Assembly: GCF_003347595.2 (NCBI RefSeq)
Contig: NZ_QCZK02000049.1
Span: 62,001 to 126,000, forward strand
DNA: 64,000 nucleotides
Reading direction: 5' to 3'
Source: Botryobacter ruber
GTDB lineage: Bacteria; Bacteroidota; Bacteroidia; Cytophagales; Hymenobacteraceae
Shown here: piece after piece, positions 44,258 to 53,234 of the stretch
Position numbering within the stretch: position 1 is the first letter of the stretch
How the letters are laid out: every line of letters begins with the position of its first letter
The notes under the pieces: model-generated
Database searches by the model: none
What the model was told of the DNA's origin: nothing
The model's input: only the letters and a program-made list of their open reading frames with translations
Program-made: the position numbers and the translations under genes

Positions 44258-44290
44258 TTTCTGCACCTGCCACCACAGCCTCTGCACATG
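44258..44290 (+). repeat. 30-bp C-rich dispersed repeat, copy k
   Basis: Core GCCACCACAGCCTCTGCA between the convergent GH20 and TIGR02757 genes. Confidence 0.75.
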
Positions 44291-44369
44291 CGTGAGGAAG
44301 ATAAGTGAACTGCTGATGGAAAGATGAATGTTCGTCTGTACCATGCTGCTACGCTTGCCTCTCCCCTCC

Positions 44370-45149
44370 CTAAAACTTCTCCTCTATCCCCAGCCCGAAC
44401 AAGGCAAAATCGTACTTCACCGGGTCCTGCGGGTCGAAGGTGCGGAGGTGGGCGGTGAGTTCTTCCGCTGTCTGCCAGTCCAGTTGCGGCCTGGTGATCA
44501 GCCCCAGCTTCCGGGCCACACGCTCCACGTGCACATCGCAGGGACAAATAAGCTCCGATGGCTGCATGTGGTGCCAGATGCCGAAGTCCACTCCGGCATT
44601 GTCTTTTCGCACCATCCAGCGCAGGTACATGTTCAGGCGCTTGCAGGCCGATTTGCGGGCGGGTGTGGCAATGTGCTTGCGCGTGCGCTGCGGCGCCTCC
44701 TCCAGGCTGAAAACCAGCTCATGAAAATACTCCAGTCGCTCTTTCTGGGTTTTTAGTTCGTTCTGCTCCCCGGTAAAGGCTGTCTCCAGGCTGTCGTGCT
44801 GCTGGTAGTATTGCCGGAAAAAGTGCAGCAGGTAAAGCAAATCGGTATCGTTGAAGGTGCGGTGCTTAAAGCCCAGGAAGCGCTTCAGGTCCTGCTCCTG
44901 GTGGTGCAGGACAAAATCGTGCGGCGCGTTATCCATCAGGTCCATCAGCTTCAGGCAGTTGTTGATGATGGTGCGGCGCTGCCCCCAGGCCAGAATCGCA
45001 GCAAAAAAGCCGATGATCTCGATGTCCTGCTTTTTGCTGAAGCGGTGCGGAATAGAAACAGGATCGTTCGGAATGAAGTCAGGTTGGTTGTAGCGTTCTG
45101 CCCGGTCGTCGAGCAAGGCTTTGATGGAGGCGTAGGTGTAGGTGGTCAT
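44370..45149 (-). CDS. TIGR02757 family protein (DUF2400, HhH-GPD-like)
   Basis: 259 residues. TRKHIATPARKSACKRLNMY, LRWMVRKDNAGVDFGIW and ELICPCDVHVERVARKLG followed by DPVKYDFALFGLG match the family closely. Its helical core resembles HhH-GPD DNA glycosylases, but no role is established. The 5' leader is remarkable: a copy of the C-rich repeat ends two bases before the ATG. Confidence 0.9.
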   Translation of the reverse strand: MTTYTYASIKALLDDRAERYNQPDFIPNDPVSIPHRFSKKQDIEIIGFFAAILAWGQRRTIINNCLKLMDLMDNAPHDFVLHHQEQDLKRFLGFKHRTFNDTDLLYLLHFFRQYYQQHDSLETAFTGEQNELKTQKERLEYFHELVFSLEEAPQRTRKHIATPARKSACKRLNMYLRWMVRKDNAGVDFGIWHHMQPSELICPCDVHVERVARKLGLITRPQLDWQTAEELTAHLRTFDPQDPVKYDFALFGLGIEEKF

Positions 45150-45150
45150 A

Positions 45151-45180
45151 CAGGAGAGGCTATGGTGGCTGGAGCAGCAG
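45151..45180 (-). repeat. 30-bp C-rich dispersed repeat, copy l, in a translation leader
   Basis: The minus-strand core is GCCACCATAGCCTCTCCT. It directly abuts the TIGR02757 start codon and thus occupies the ribosome-binding region of that mRNA. Confidence 0.75.
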
Positions 45181-45191
45181 ACTATTTATGC

Positions 45192-45220
45192 AAAAAGACC
45201 GGAGCTTTTTGCCCCGGTCT
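45192..45220 (-). terminator. Terminator of the LysM gene
   Basis: Stem AGACCGG / CCGGTCT; read on the minus strand it is followed by TTTTTGC. A T6 run on the other side means it could work in both directions. Confidence 0.75.
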
Positions 45221-45244
45221 CCCCTTTTTTGTTTATTTTTTCGA

Positions 45245-46234
45245 TTAAGGAACGTAAGAAAGATCTACCCTGAACTTCGAATCGACCGCGCCCAGTTTCT
45301 GGTAAGCTTTTTTCGAAATCTTTACCACGACCTTATCGTTCGCGCCGGTTTCCGGTAACTTCCCGATCACACGCACATACACTACCTGCCCATTCATGGC
45401 ATTTTTTACCTGCATGATGGTGCCCACAGGCGCAGCGCGGTGCAGGGCCAGGTATTTGTCGGTATCGGCTTTCGGATCAATCATTTCGGCCAGGCCGCTT
45501 TCCATCACTTTCCGGATACCCGACTCTTCTTCCTCTTCTTCTACAGGCTCAGGCGTTGCAACAGCCACTGGTTCTGCTTTCGCCGTTGCGGCACCGGATG
45601 CAGCCACAGGTTCTATCACTTTTGGCGTGGCCGTATCGGCAGCGGAAGCCAGGGCATAACCGGTATGGGCAGGCGAAGCAGTAGTTCCTATGCCAACCAC
45701 CAGCTCAGCGCCAATGTTTACCTGGTTCGAGGTCATTTTATTCCAGCGGATAATGTCTTCCACGCTCACCTGGTACATCCGCGAAATGCTGTACAGCGTT
45801 TGCTTCGGCTCTACCACGTGCAGCTTTGTAACGCCACTACTGTTGGCAGAAGTTGCGGCAGCAGCACCGGAAGCCACGGTGGTAGCAGGCACCGTTTTAG
45901 GCGCAGCAGCGGTATACACTGCAGCAGGTTTTGAAGCAGGTGAAGCAGGTTTAGCCGCAGCAGCCGTTCTGTTGCGCGGAATAAACACGATCTGGCCTAT
46001 CTTAATGGTAGTTTCTACAGCAGGATTGGCCTCCACAATCTGCGCAACCGACACCCCATACTTCCTCGACAGTGCATACAGCGTTTCCTTTGGCTCTACC
46101 TTATGCTTCACAAACACCTTCCCGTTTTTATGCTCCACCCCTACCGAATCGCGCACAGCGGCAAACGAAACAGCAGAAGCAGGAACCGAAAAGAAAGAAA
46201 CCAGAAAAAGAATACTGAAAAAAACTCGAACCAT
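45245..46234 (-). CDS. Secreted LysM protein with RlpA-like barrel
   Basis: 329 residues. Signal peptide to about residue 25; LysM 1 at 42-87 (VEPKETLYALSRKYGVSVAQ...), LysM 2 at 138-181 (VEPKQTLYSISRMYQVSVED...); Ala/Pro/Thr-rich linkers between and after. The C-terminal domain (about 260-329) contains GTIMQVKNAMNGQVVYVRV and KISKKAYQKLGAVDSKFRV, like the double-psi barrel of RlpA. It binds peptidoglycan in the periplasm; catalytic activity is not evident. A terminator follows. Confidence 0.9.
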   Translation of the reverse strand: MVRVFFSILFLVSFFSVPASAVSFAAVRDSVGVEHKNGKVFVKHKVEPKETLYALSRKYGVSVAQIVEANPAVETTIKIGQIVFIPRNRTAAAAKPASPASKPAAVYTAAAPKTVPATTVASGAAAATSANSSGVTKLHVVEPKQTLYSISRMYQVSVEDIIRWNKMTSNQVNIGAELVVGIGTTASPAHTGYALASAADTATPKVIEPVAASGAATAKAEPVAVATPEPVEEEEEESGIRKVMESGLAEMIDPKADTDKYLALHRAAPVGTIMQVKNAMNGQVVYVRVIGKLPETGANDKVVVKISKKAYQKLGAVDSKFRVDLSYVP

Positions 46235-46252
46235 GACTCTAAAATTTACGAC

Positions 46253-47098
46253 TCACACAGGCAGCAAATATACCTGAAGAATTGTTTTATTTTGGATAAA
46301 ATATAATGAATCCTTAAAGATAAAAAAAGTATCTGAACCAATGCCACTTAATCCGGCAGCTAAAGTTTCGCTTAACAACAAATTGCCTTCCAGGTCAAAT
46401 ACTGCTACTTCGTTTGCTAACTTATTTTCAGCACCAGGCAGGTAATAACTTACCAGGATGCAGCTATTGGTTTCAGCATACTCTATCCCCTTCACCGCCT
46501 GAACGCCCAGCCTGTCCGCTAAAAATGCCTGAACCGTCAGGAAATAAGGCTCCCCTTCCAGATACAACACCGGATAGACACATTTGTTGTACCGGGCGCC
46601 GAAAAAATCTGCTACCGCAGCAGCGGCTGCCTGCTGGCTGATGTCCGCTTCTTTTGGCTGCCCTGTTTGCAGGTCGAGCAGCTGAAAACCTTCTTCCGGG
46701 TGCGCAACCGCAAAGGCATACAGACCTTCTGCCCCGATACCGTAAAAGGCCAGCTCCTGCTCTTCCCAGCGCTGCGTGCCGTCGCCTGTACGGGCGGTAA
46801 TGCCTTTGTGCTGGCCCAGTTTGCGGTCGCCGTAGCCGTGCAGGAACACCAGGCCGTCCTGCGCATCCTCCAGCCCCTGCCACCATACCGTCTGCTGCTG
46901 TAAATTTAGTTGGGCAAGGGCAAAACTGCGGCAATCGAAGCTGTAAAAACAGGCCAGCAGCACATCGCCGTCCCGCACTTCCAGGGCTAGCCTGTCGGTG
47001 GCCGTATCCAGTTTCATGCGCCACACGGGTGCGCCAAAATCGTATATAAAAGTTGGAGAAAGAATATCCTGCTGATTTTTTGTTAACTTATTGCCCAT
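46253..47098 (-). CDS. DUF4905 protein
   Basis: 281 residues from the ATG at 47098 (MGNKLTKNQQDILSPTF). An ATG at 47263 would run through the neighbouring gene and is rejected. It is cytosolic, of beta-propeller-like composition with repeated short strands (WRMKLDTATDRLALEVRDG, LACFYSFDCRSFALAQ), and belongs to a Bacteroidetes-only family without known role. It diverges from the NfeD gene with only 22 bases between the two start codons. Confidence 0.85.
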   Translation of the reverse strand: MGNKLTKNQQDILSPTFIYDFGAPVWRMKLDTATDRLALEVRDGDVLLACFYSFDCRSFALAQLNLQQQTVWWQGLEDAQDGLVFLHGYGDRKLGQHKGITARTGDGTQRWEEQELAFYGIGAEGLYAFAVAHPEEGFQLLDLQTGQPKEADISQQAAAAAVADFFGARYNKCVYPVLYLEGEPYFLTVQAFLADRLGVQAVKGIEYAETNSCILVSYYLPGAENKLANEVAVFDLEGNLLLSETLAAGLSGIGSDTFFIFKDSLYFIQNKTILQVYLLPV

Positions 47099-47120
47099 AC
47101 CCGAAATCGAGCTACAATTT

Positions 47121-48473
47121 ATGAAATCTATCCCAAAGCGCTTGCATGTACAGCTGCTCTGTTTGCTCCTGTGCACGCTGCTGCTTCCAATAAGCGCCTT
47201 GGCCCAGCAACGGCCAAAAGTCTTCCTGTTCCGCATCGGAGCTGAAATAGATCCGCGCACCAACCGCTACAGCGAACTGGCCCTGGAAGAAGCTACCCGC
47301 ATCGAAGCCGACCACATCCTGCTGGAACTCGACACCTATGGCGGTGCCGTAAACGATGCCGATGAGATCCGGAAACGCTTGCTCGAATACCCCAAACCGG
47401 TGTATGTGTTTATCAACAAAAATGCCGCCTCGGCCGGCGCCCTTATCTCCATTGCCTGCGACAGCATTTACATGGCGCCCGGCGCCAACATTGGTGCCGC
47501 CACCGTTGTAGGCGCCGACGGTGTGGCGGCTCCCGGCAAATACCAGTCCTACATGCGCTCCATTATGCGGTCAACGGCCGAGGCAAACGGAAGAAACCCG
47601 CACCTGGCAGAGGCCATGGTAGAAGCCAGTGTAGACAGTACGCTCTCGGCTGGGCAGGTACTCACGCTCACCACCTCCGAAGCGATAAAATACGGCTTCT
47701 GCGAAGGCAAAGCCAGCAGCATTAACGACGTACTGCAACAGGTCGGTTTACAGGATGCGGAGCTGGTAAAGTTCGAGCTGGACACGGTAGACAAGGTCAT
47801 TTCCTTTTTCCTGAACCCGCTCATCAGCGGTCTGCTGCTGCTCATCATTATCGGCGGCTTATATTTTGAACTGCAGACACCCGGCGTTGGCTTTCCCTTA
47901 CTGGCAGCCCTGGTAGCCGCTGTTTTTTACCTGACGCCTTACTACCTGAATGGGCTGGCTGAAAACTGGGAGATCCTGCTCTTTATCCTGGGGCTGGTGC
48001 TGCTGGGGCTGGAAGTGTTTGTAATACCGGGTTTCGGCGTGACGGGCATCAGCGGCATCATCCTGGTGTTCCTGTCGCTGGTGCTGGTGATGGTGAACAA
48101 CCAGAACTTCGATTTCACTTTTGTAGCTTCCAAAGCCCTGATGCAAAGCCTGATCGCCGTGTTTGTCGGGATGATTGGCGCGTTGTTGCTGATCGTGCTT
48201 TCCTGGAACCGGATGGTCGGCAGCAAGTCGATGCAGCGCCTCATCCTGCACAAGAAGTTCGAAAGCGAGGAAGGCTACCGCTCCTCCTACGCCGCCTCGC
48301 ACCTGATCGGTAAAACCGGCGTCGCCCACACCCGCATGGCCCCCACCGGCCGCGTGCTCATCGACGACACCCTCTACGACGCCCACGCCCGCGAAGGATT
48401 TATAGAACGCGGCGAACCCATCCAAGTAATAGAGCACACCACATTTTCATTGAAAGTTAAAAAAGTATCGTAG
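47121..48473 (+). CDS. NfeD family membrane-bound serine protease
   Basis: 450 residues from the ATG at 47121 (signal peptide ending ALAQQ); an ATG at 47091 would add ten. Layout: a ClpP-like protease domain (about 32-230) with NKNAASAGALISIACD holding the nucleophile Ser104; four membrane helices (about 235-370); and a C-terminal NfeD OB-fold (about 385-450, IGKTGVAHTRMAPTGRVLID). This is the long NfeD form that in other bacteria pairs with a stomatin/flotillin; none is adjacent. Probably membrane-protein quality control. Confidence 0.92.
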   Translation: MKSIPKRLHVQLLCLLLCTLLLPISALAQQRPKVFLFRIGAEIDPRTNRYSELALEEATRIEADHILLELDTYGGAVNDADEIRKRLLEYPKPVYVFINKNAASAGALISIACDSIYMAPGANIGAATVVGADGVAAPGKYQSYMRSIMRSTAEANGRNPHLAEAMVEASVDSTLSAGQVLTLTTSEAIKYGFCEGKASSINDVLQQVGLQDAELVKFELDTVDKVISFFLNPLISGLLLLIIIGGLYFELQTPGVGFPLLAALVAAVFYLTPYYLNGLAENWEILLFILGLVLLGLEVFVIPGFGVTGISGIILVFLSLVLVMVNNQNFDFTFVASKALMQSLIAVFVGMIGALLLIVLSWNRMVGSKSMQRLILHKKFESEEGYRSSYAASHLIGKTGVAHTRMAPTGRVLIDDTLYDAHAREGFIERGEPIQVIEHTTFSLKVKKVS

Positions 48474-48494
48474 GGTGAGGGTTCACCCCTCACC
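48474..48494. repeat. Short hairpin repeat, GGTGAGGG type
   Basis: 8-bp stem GGTGAGGG / CCCTCACC. It starts at the base after the NfeD stop codon, with GTAG before it. Confidence 0.65.
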
Positions 48495-48580
48495 TTCATG
48501 ACCCCAAAGAAATTCCAACAAATTAACAGAGAACGATTGACGGGTTTATTTAATCAGGAATGTTTGACCAGGGAACGATT

Positions 48581-48601
48581 GGTGCGGGGTAAACCCGCAC
48601 C
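48581..48601. repeat. Short hairpin repeat, GGTGCGGG type
   Basis: 8-bp stem GGTGCGGG / CCCGCACC with a five-base loop, followed by CTACA. Same class as the neighbour at 48474, in opposite edge orientation. Confidence 0.65.
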
Positions 48602-48624
48602 CTACATGCCCATTCAACTACCTA

Positions 48625-50532
48625 CTATCCAAAAATATTATTCGTAAACTCCACCTTTATGTAAGACTGGAAGTTTTTGATCGTCTTGAAAATCTCCTTC
48701 AGGGTTCCCTGCTCGATCTTGGTCAGGCTGCCAATGTCGATGAGGTTATCTGGAGCCACTTTGTCGTCCATGATCTGGGTTGCCTGCTTTTTCAGGCGCA
48801 GGCTCATCAGGTAGTAATACGACTGGATGAGTTCGTTGTATTCCGTTTCGGTAAAAACGCCTTTGTTCTTTAAAGCCTCCAGGCGCTCGCCGGTGTTGGT
48901 TTTAAAGATCCGGTTCCGCAGCGCATGCACCCGCACCAGGTCCACGATGGGCGTCATGGCTTTTTTGATGTCGAACACCTGCTGCGAGCCAACGGTAAAG
49001 GTGCGGATGTTCTTCAGGAACGTCAGTGGTGGCTCGTACTGCAAAGCGTTGTTGGCCATATGGAAGAAAAGCTTCTCCAGCGGCTTTTGCAGCTCCTGGT
49101 CCAGGAAAGCCTTCAGCTCGTCCATGATCGCTTCTTCGCCATAAACATACCGGCAGTCGAAGAAGGTGGAGAACTTGATGACCGTTTCCGGCACCGACAA
49201 GCTGATCCAGCTTTCATAGTTGCGTTTCCAGTGCGACAGCGAGTGCGTCCATTTGTGGTTGCTGGCCATAAAGCCGCCGGTGCAGTAGCTGAAGCCGATC
49301 ATGTTCAGCCGGTCCGACACCATTCTGGCAAAGTTGAGGAAGTACTCCCGCACCAGCTCGCGCTGCTCGTTGGCTTTGTCTTCGTAAATAATGGCATTGT
49401 CCTGGTCGGTTTTCAGGGTTTGTTCTTTGCGGCCCTCGCTGCCCAGCACCATAAAAACAAATTTGGCAGGCGGGTCGCCCACTTCATTGATCACCCCCTC
49501 TATTACATTCAGTGTGATCGTATCGGCAATGGTGGTCACCACCTGGTTCACGATTTCGGCTTTTACGCCACGTGTCAGCAGCTGCGTTACAATTTCGGGT
49601 ACCTTCTCCCACTTCTTCTTCAGCTCATACACCGAACGCGCCAGCTTCACCGACTGGATAAACAGGAACGGCGACTGCGCCTGCTCGCTGAGTAATTTAT
49701 TCCGGCTAATAAACCCGATGTAGCTGCCGTTTTCCTTCAGCAGCAAATAGCGCGTTTTGGTATGGAACATCAGCAGGATCGCCTCATATACATACGCCTG
49801 TGTGCTGATGGACACAATAGGGTTATCCATCACATAGCGGATAGGCGCGTACACATCGGCCTTACGGGCCACCACGTTGTCGCGCAGCGTAATATCCGTC
49901 ACAAAACCGATGATCTGCTCCTGCTCGTCCGTTACGAAAAGGCAGCTCACCTTTTGCTCGGCCATGAGCCGGGCCACCTCAAAGATGGGAGTTTCGCTGT
50001 CGCAGGAAACGATGTCGCGGTGTTCGATGCTTTCTATTTTGCGGGAATAGAGCTGCTCCGACGCAATATAATTCGGCTCTAAGGTAACAGGCCGCTTCAC
50101 ATAATGCACGTACTCATCGTCCATCATCCGCTTGCCAAACTGCGCTGTGAAGAAGTGGAAAAACTCTTCGTACGCCTGGCACAGGTCCTTGAAATCGCGC
50201 CTGGGCAGGGAATAAACCAGCGTCCCTTTTTTAGCGATAACCGTGCGCAGCGACCTTTTCCGGTTCAGTAACACGGAAGCACCGCCGTAGCAATAGCCGG
50301 GGCCGTGGTGGTCGATCACCTTTTTGTTCTGGTCGCTGTCGTAGAAAAAGGCCTCGTACTCTCCCTGCACAATAATGTCCACGCCACGCATCTTGGTCAC
50401 GTCCTGGTGGTAGATGAGTGTTTCCTTATCGTACCGCACCTCCAGCAGCAGATCGGCAACGCTCAGCAGCACATCATCGGGCAGAATATCAAAAGGTTTT
50501 ACCGTCTTCAGAAATCTTAATCGGTCGTTCAT
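48625..50532 (-). CDS. CBS-domain protein with cNMP-binding and DUF294 nucleotidyltransferase domains
   Basis: 635 residues from ATG 50532 (MNDRLRFLKTVKPFD). Order: cyclic-nucleotide-binding-like domain (about 12-130), a CBS pair (about 160-290, DIVSCDSETPIFEVARLMAE), a nucleotidyltransferase domain (about 300-445) with LGSEGRKEQTLKTDQDNAII as the GS-DxD-like active site, and DUF294_C (about 480-620). It resembles the GlnD N-terminal transferase and is thought to modify another protein or a nucleotide; the target is unknown. The ATG shares a base with the stop codon of the exonuclease gene (TGATG), so the two are translationally coupled. Confidence 0.93.
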   Translation of the reverse strand: MNDRLRFLKTVKPFDILPDDVLLSVADLLLEVRYDKETLIYHQDVTKMRGVDIIVQGEYEAFFYDSDQNKKVIDHHGPGYCYGGASVLLNRKRSLRTVIAKKGTLVYSLPRRDFKDLCQAYEEFFHFFTAQFGKRMMDDEYVHYVKRPVTLEPNYIASEQLYSRKIESIEHRDIVSCDSETPIFEVARLMAEQKVSCLFVTDEQEQIIGFVTDITLRDNVVARKADVYAPIRYVMDNPIVSISTQAYVYEAILLMFHTKTRYLLLKENGSYIGFISRNKLLSEQAQSPFLFIQSVKLARSVYELKKKWEKVPEIVTQLLTRGVKAEIVNQVVTTIADTITLNVIEGVINEVGDPPAKFVFMVLGSEGRKEQTLKTDQDNAIIYEDKANEQRELVREYFLNFARMVSDRLNMIGFSYCTGGFMASNHKWTHSLSHWKRNYESWISLSVPETVIKFSTFFDCRYVYGEEAIMDELKAFLDQELQKPLEKLFFHMANNALQYEPPLTFLKNIRTFTVGSQQVFDIKKAMTPIVDLVRVHALRNRIFKTNTGERLEALKNKGVFTETEYNELIQSYYYLMSLRLKKQATQIMDDKVAPDNLIDIGSLTKIEQGTLKEIFKTIKNFQSYIKVEFTNNIFG

Positions 50533-51230
50533 CACCAGTAAAGCGTTAAAATGAGAACTACAAAAATAACGAAAAAAGCAGACAAGCAGCCGGGCGCCCA
50601 CGATTCGGCTTTCTCCCTGATTCCCTTCGGATGCTGTTGCTGCTCAATTACCGCATCGTCTACTTCGCCCCGCTGGCACAGTTCAAAAAAGCACCGGGCG
50701 GTGGCACGGGCATCCGCCAGCGCATCGTGCTGCTGCTCCGGTTCAGTACCGAACAGTATGCGGTGCAGCTCGTTCAGCCTGAGGTACCGTCGCCGCAGGT
50801 TACGCGAATAGAACGTGGTAGACTCCATGGTACAAAATGTCGGGTATTCATGCAACGGGAAATCCAGTCCTGCCCTGTAAAAGGCCACGCCCATCATGTG
50901 CAGGTCGAGCTGCATAAAGTGCCCTATCAACATAGGTTTATACTGTTGCAGGTCATCCGCCAGCAGCGTCAGCACGTCGCTTCGCCGTTTGCCATGCTTC
51001 AGCAGAAACGCTCTTGTAATGCCATGGATCTTTCCGGCTGCAGCCGAGATTTCAAAATCATCATCGCTGATGTAATGATTCTCCGCTTTTACCTCTTCTC
51101 CATGCCTGGTATAGATTATCCAGGCCAGCTGCACATTATACGGCCAGTTGCCCGGCTCCGAATAAGGCGCGTTCCAGTCTTTGGGCAACCCGGAAGCCTC
51201 CGTATCAATAAACAGCAGAAAATCTCTCAC
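50532..51230 (-). CDS. DEDDh 3'-5' exonuclease with C-terminal membrane tail
   Basis: 232 residues. Exo I FIDTEASG (Asp9, Glu11), KIHGIT with the next acidic element, Exo II GHFMQLDLHMMG, and Exo III QHDALADARATA (His and Asp). Related to the epsilon/DnaQ group. The C-terminus is a hydrophobic helix (LSAFFVIFVVLILTLYW) after a basic linker, so it is a tail-anchored nuclease, unusual for this family. It is coupled by TGATG to the CBS/NTase gene downstream. Confidence 0.9.
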   Translation of the reverse strand: MRDFLLFIDTEASGLPKDWNAPYSEPGNWPYNVQLAWIIYTRHGEEVKAENHYISDDDFEISAAAGKIHGITRAFLLKHGKRRSDVLTLLADDLQQYKPMLIGHFMQLDLHMMGVAFYRAGLDFPLHEYPTFCTMESTTFYSRNLRRRYLRLNELHRILFGTEPEQQHDALADARATARCFFELCQRGEVDDAVIEQQQHPKGIREKAESWAPGCLSAFFVIFVVLILTLYW

Positions 51231-51370
51231 ATTTTGAAAGTACGGATAAATATCCTGCAGAAGAAACGAATGCCGGTATTATTTAACCTGCCACCATGCG
51301 GACGGAGCTGTTCATGGTGCTGTTAGAGGCTACATGAATAGCAAAGCCACTGGTGCCGCAGGCCCTGTTG

Positions 51371-52549
51371 CTACATGTTCATACGGGAATAGCTTTTCAG
51401 CTTAGCATCCTGGGGTACAAAAAATTTCCTGAACAGGCTGGTGATCCCGATGGCAGATAAAATAAAAACAAAAGGCAAGACAGGCACCAGGAAACGACCA
51501 TCCCAGTTTTCGGTAGTGAGGGTGACGGTAAGCACCTGTGTCAGGATATAGCCGATGATAAAATAATGTTCTTTCCTGTTGGGTGGGAAAACCCGGAACC
51601 CCTGGTAAGCAAAATAATAGAGTGGCCAAAGAACAGTGACGATAAGCAGGTTGTGCAGCCAGGAAAAATAGGGCTTCACGTTACTTACAAAAAGGAAAAA
51701 CTTGATGCTGGAAATCTTAGCAAAATAAAGCGGGTTCTGTACCACAAACAGCACCATCCGGACCAGGGGCGGGTAATGTGTTGGCGGCACAGTTAAGTCG
51801 GCAGGCGCCTGCACCCCGAGCGAAATGTTCGGGTAAATGATTTCCGCTTTCAGATAACTTTCGATCAGGATATGTGTTCCCAGCATTTTATTCAGCAGCA
51901 CAGCACCGAAGGCAACCACAAGAATACCTACAGTAATGAGTGTCCCTTTGCTGATCCTTATTTTATTCAGGGAGCCAAGGAAATAGCAGGCAAGCCCGAC
52001 GAAAAAGCCGAAACCGGTTGGCCGGACAAGAAAGGTAAACAGCAGCGGAACAGCCAGGAGCACATAGTGCCATCGCTTTTCACATTTCAGCAGCAGGAAA
52101 AACGAAATGATACACATGCTGGTGAAGACGGATTCGGTGTAGATGTAAAAATTCCACTGGTGTATTTTTACCCATGCTACGTACAGAAACAGCGCCAGCA
52201 AGGCAATAAATTTTTGCCCGCTTATTTGTTTTACGGCAGCATACAGGCAAAAACCAGCTATCCCCGATAACAATACCTGTAAGGCAACCACAGCCGAAAG
52301 TCCGCCTTTAAAAAAGAAAACGGAAGCCAGGAAAGATGTGTAGCCCAGGTACCAGATGGTACGTTCTCCCGGTAAACTCCCGCTTAACAACCCTTTCGCA
52401 TCCGCAACATAAACGTCAGTATCCACCGGCGTTCTAACACCAAAGGCCAGATACATCCCCAGCTGCACGGCAGCCCACAGGATAAAAAGGAAAATTAAGA
52501 TGCTGATAGAATTAAAACGCTGTAATCTGGCTGCCATGTTCATATGCAT
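51371..52549 (-). CDS. Polytopic membrane protein, probable GT-C type glycosyltransferase
   Basis: About 392 residues from the ATG at 52549; 52543 is an equal choice. Ten or so spans. After the first helix a loop reads GVRTPVDTDVYVADAKGLLSG, with Asp residues where GT-C enzymes such as ArnT/PMT carry their catalytic acids, and later FTFLVRPTGFGFF. Family membership is by layout only. Lipid-linked sugar transfer in the inner membrane is the likely role. A 140-bp spacer separates it from the exonuclease gene. Confidence 0.7.
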   Translation of the reverse strand: MHMNMAARLQRFNSISILIFLFILWAAVQLGMYLAFGVRTPVDTDVYVADAKGLLSGSLPGERTIWYLGYTSFLASVFFFKGGLSAVVALQVLLSGIAGFCLYAAVKQISGQKFIALLALFLYVAWVKIHQWNFYIYTESVFTSMCIISFFLLLKCEKRWHYVLLAVPLLFTFLVRPTGFGFFVGLACYFLGSLNKIRISKGTLITVGILVVAFGAVLLNKMLGTHILIESYLKAEIIYPNISLGVQAPADLTVPPTHYPPLVRMVLFVVQNPLYFAKISSIKFFLFVSNVKPYFSWLHNLLIVTVLWPLYYFAYQGFRVFPPNRKEHYFIIGYILTQVLTVTLTTENWDGRFLVPVLPFVFILSAIGITSLFRKFFVPQDAKLKSYSRMNM

Positions 52550-52888
52550 CGTAAACTGGTTAGAAGAACAGAGGGTAAAGATAGGGAGTATCCGGCAAAA
52601 GCAACACAAATTCGCAGCCTCCGCCACAACAACTATAACTGGTTGCCAGCCAGTAGCTTACTATTCACAAAAGGAACAAATGGAGCAGAACAGGCCCGCA
52701 CATCCCCAAATATTAACAGATGTTGATATTATTAAAAAGCTAACTTTTGTTAGGAATTTATAAATTAACGTTAAAAATATTACGCCTTTTTAAACAAATT
52801 GTTAATTTTTTCGTAGCCTTTTGATACAACTTATTAAAAAATTGCTTAACTTAGTTCCAAGTTCAACAATTAGCCGTCAAATGTAGAA
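52550..52888. other. Divergent spacer upstream of the small DUF1737-like gene
   Basis: 339 bp, strongly AT-rich from 52730 on. It holds the candidate promoter at 52819. Short frames at 52500-52763 and 52544-52726 overlap the neighbouring gene and look random. Confidence 0.4.
52819..52854 (+). promoter_or_regulatory. Candidate promoter of the DUF1737-like gene
   Basis: TTTTG at 52819-52823, 23 bases, then TAACTTAG at 52847-52854 (6 of 8 important positions of TAnnTTTG-like boxes). It is 34 bases before the ATG. Confidence 0.45.
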
Positions 52889-53104
52889 ATGGAGTACAGT
52901 TTAGTAGTTGCGCCAAGTTTAGAAACTTTAGCAGCAGAAGTAGCAGTTTTTTTCCCTAAAGGTTGGAAATTAAAAGGTGGAATTTTAGAGCATAACCAGG
53001 GTTTTGCTCAGCAACTGGTTCGTAAACCTTCTGATTCGATCCGTTACCGGAAACAGGCTCCTATGATGAAGCCGCCAAAGCAGCGCACTAAATGGATTGA
53101 GTAG
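52889..53104 (+). CDS. Small DUF1737-like protein
   Basis: 71 residues. MEYSLVVAPSLETLAAEV followed by FFPKGWKLKGGI has the Y-x-VV ... GW-x-L-x-GG layout of DUF1737, a small alpha/beta protein of unknown role. The C-terminus is basic (MMKPPKQRTKWIE). It has its own promoter-like box and a strong terminator 34 bases after the stop, which supports a genuine gene. Confidence 0.75.
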   Translation: MEYSLVVAPSLETLAAEVAVFFPKGWKLKGGILEHNQGFAQQLVRKPSDSIRYRKQAPMMKPPKQRTKWIE

Positions 53105-53137
53105 TTCCGCTTCAGCTATTATTATAGATTTTTGTGA

Positions 53138-53186
53138 AAGCCATTTCCGATGCCAGCAAGCCTGCTGTGCCGGAAATGGCTTTTTT
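53138..53186 (+). terminator. Intrinsic terminator of the DUF1737-like gene
   Basis: A 12-bp perfect stem AAGCCATTTCCG / CGGAAATGGCTT (53138-53149, 53171-53182) running into a T-tract. Confidence 0.9.
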
Positions 53187-53200
53187 ATGTTTCAAAAACG

Positions 53201-53234
53201 CATCTGCACCTGCCACCACACCCACTGCTGCTAG
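53201..53234 (+). repeat. 30-bp C-rich dispersed repeat, copy m, overlapping the tyrA stop codon
   Basis: Core GCCACCACACCCACTGCT. Its end covers the tyrA stop codon at 53231-53233. Confidence 0.75.
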
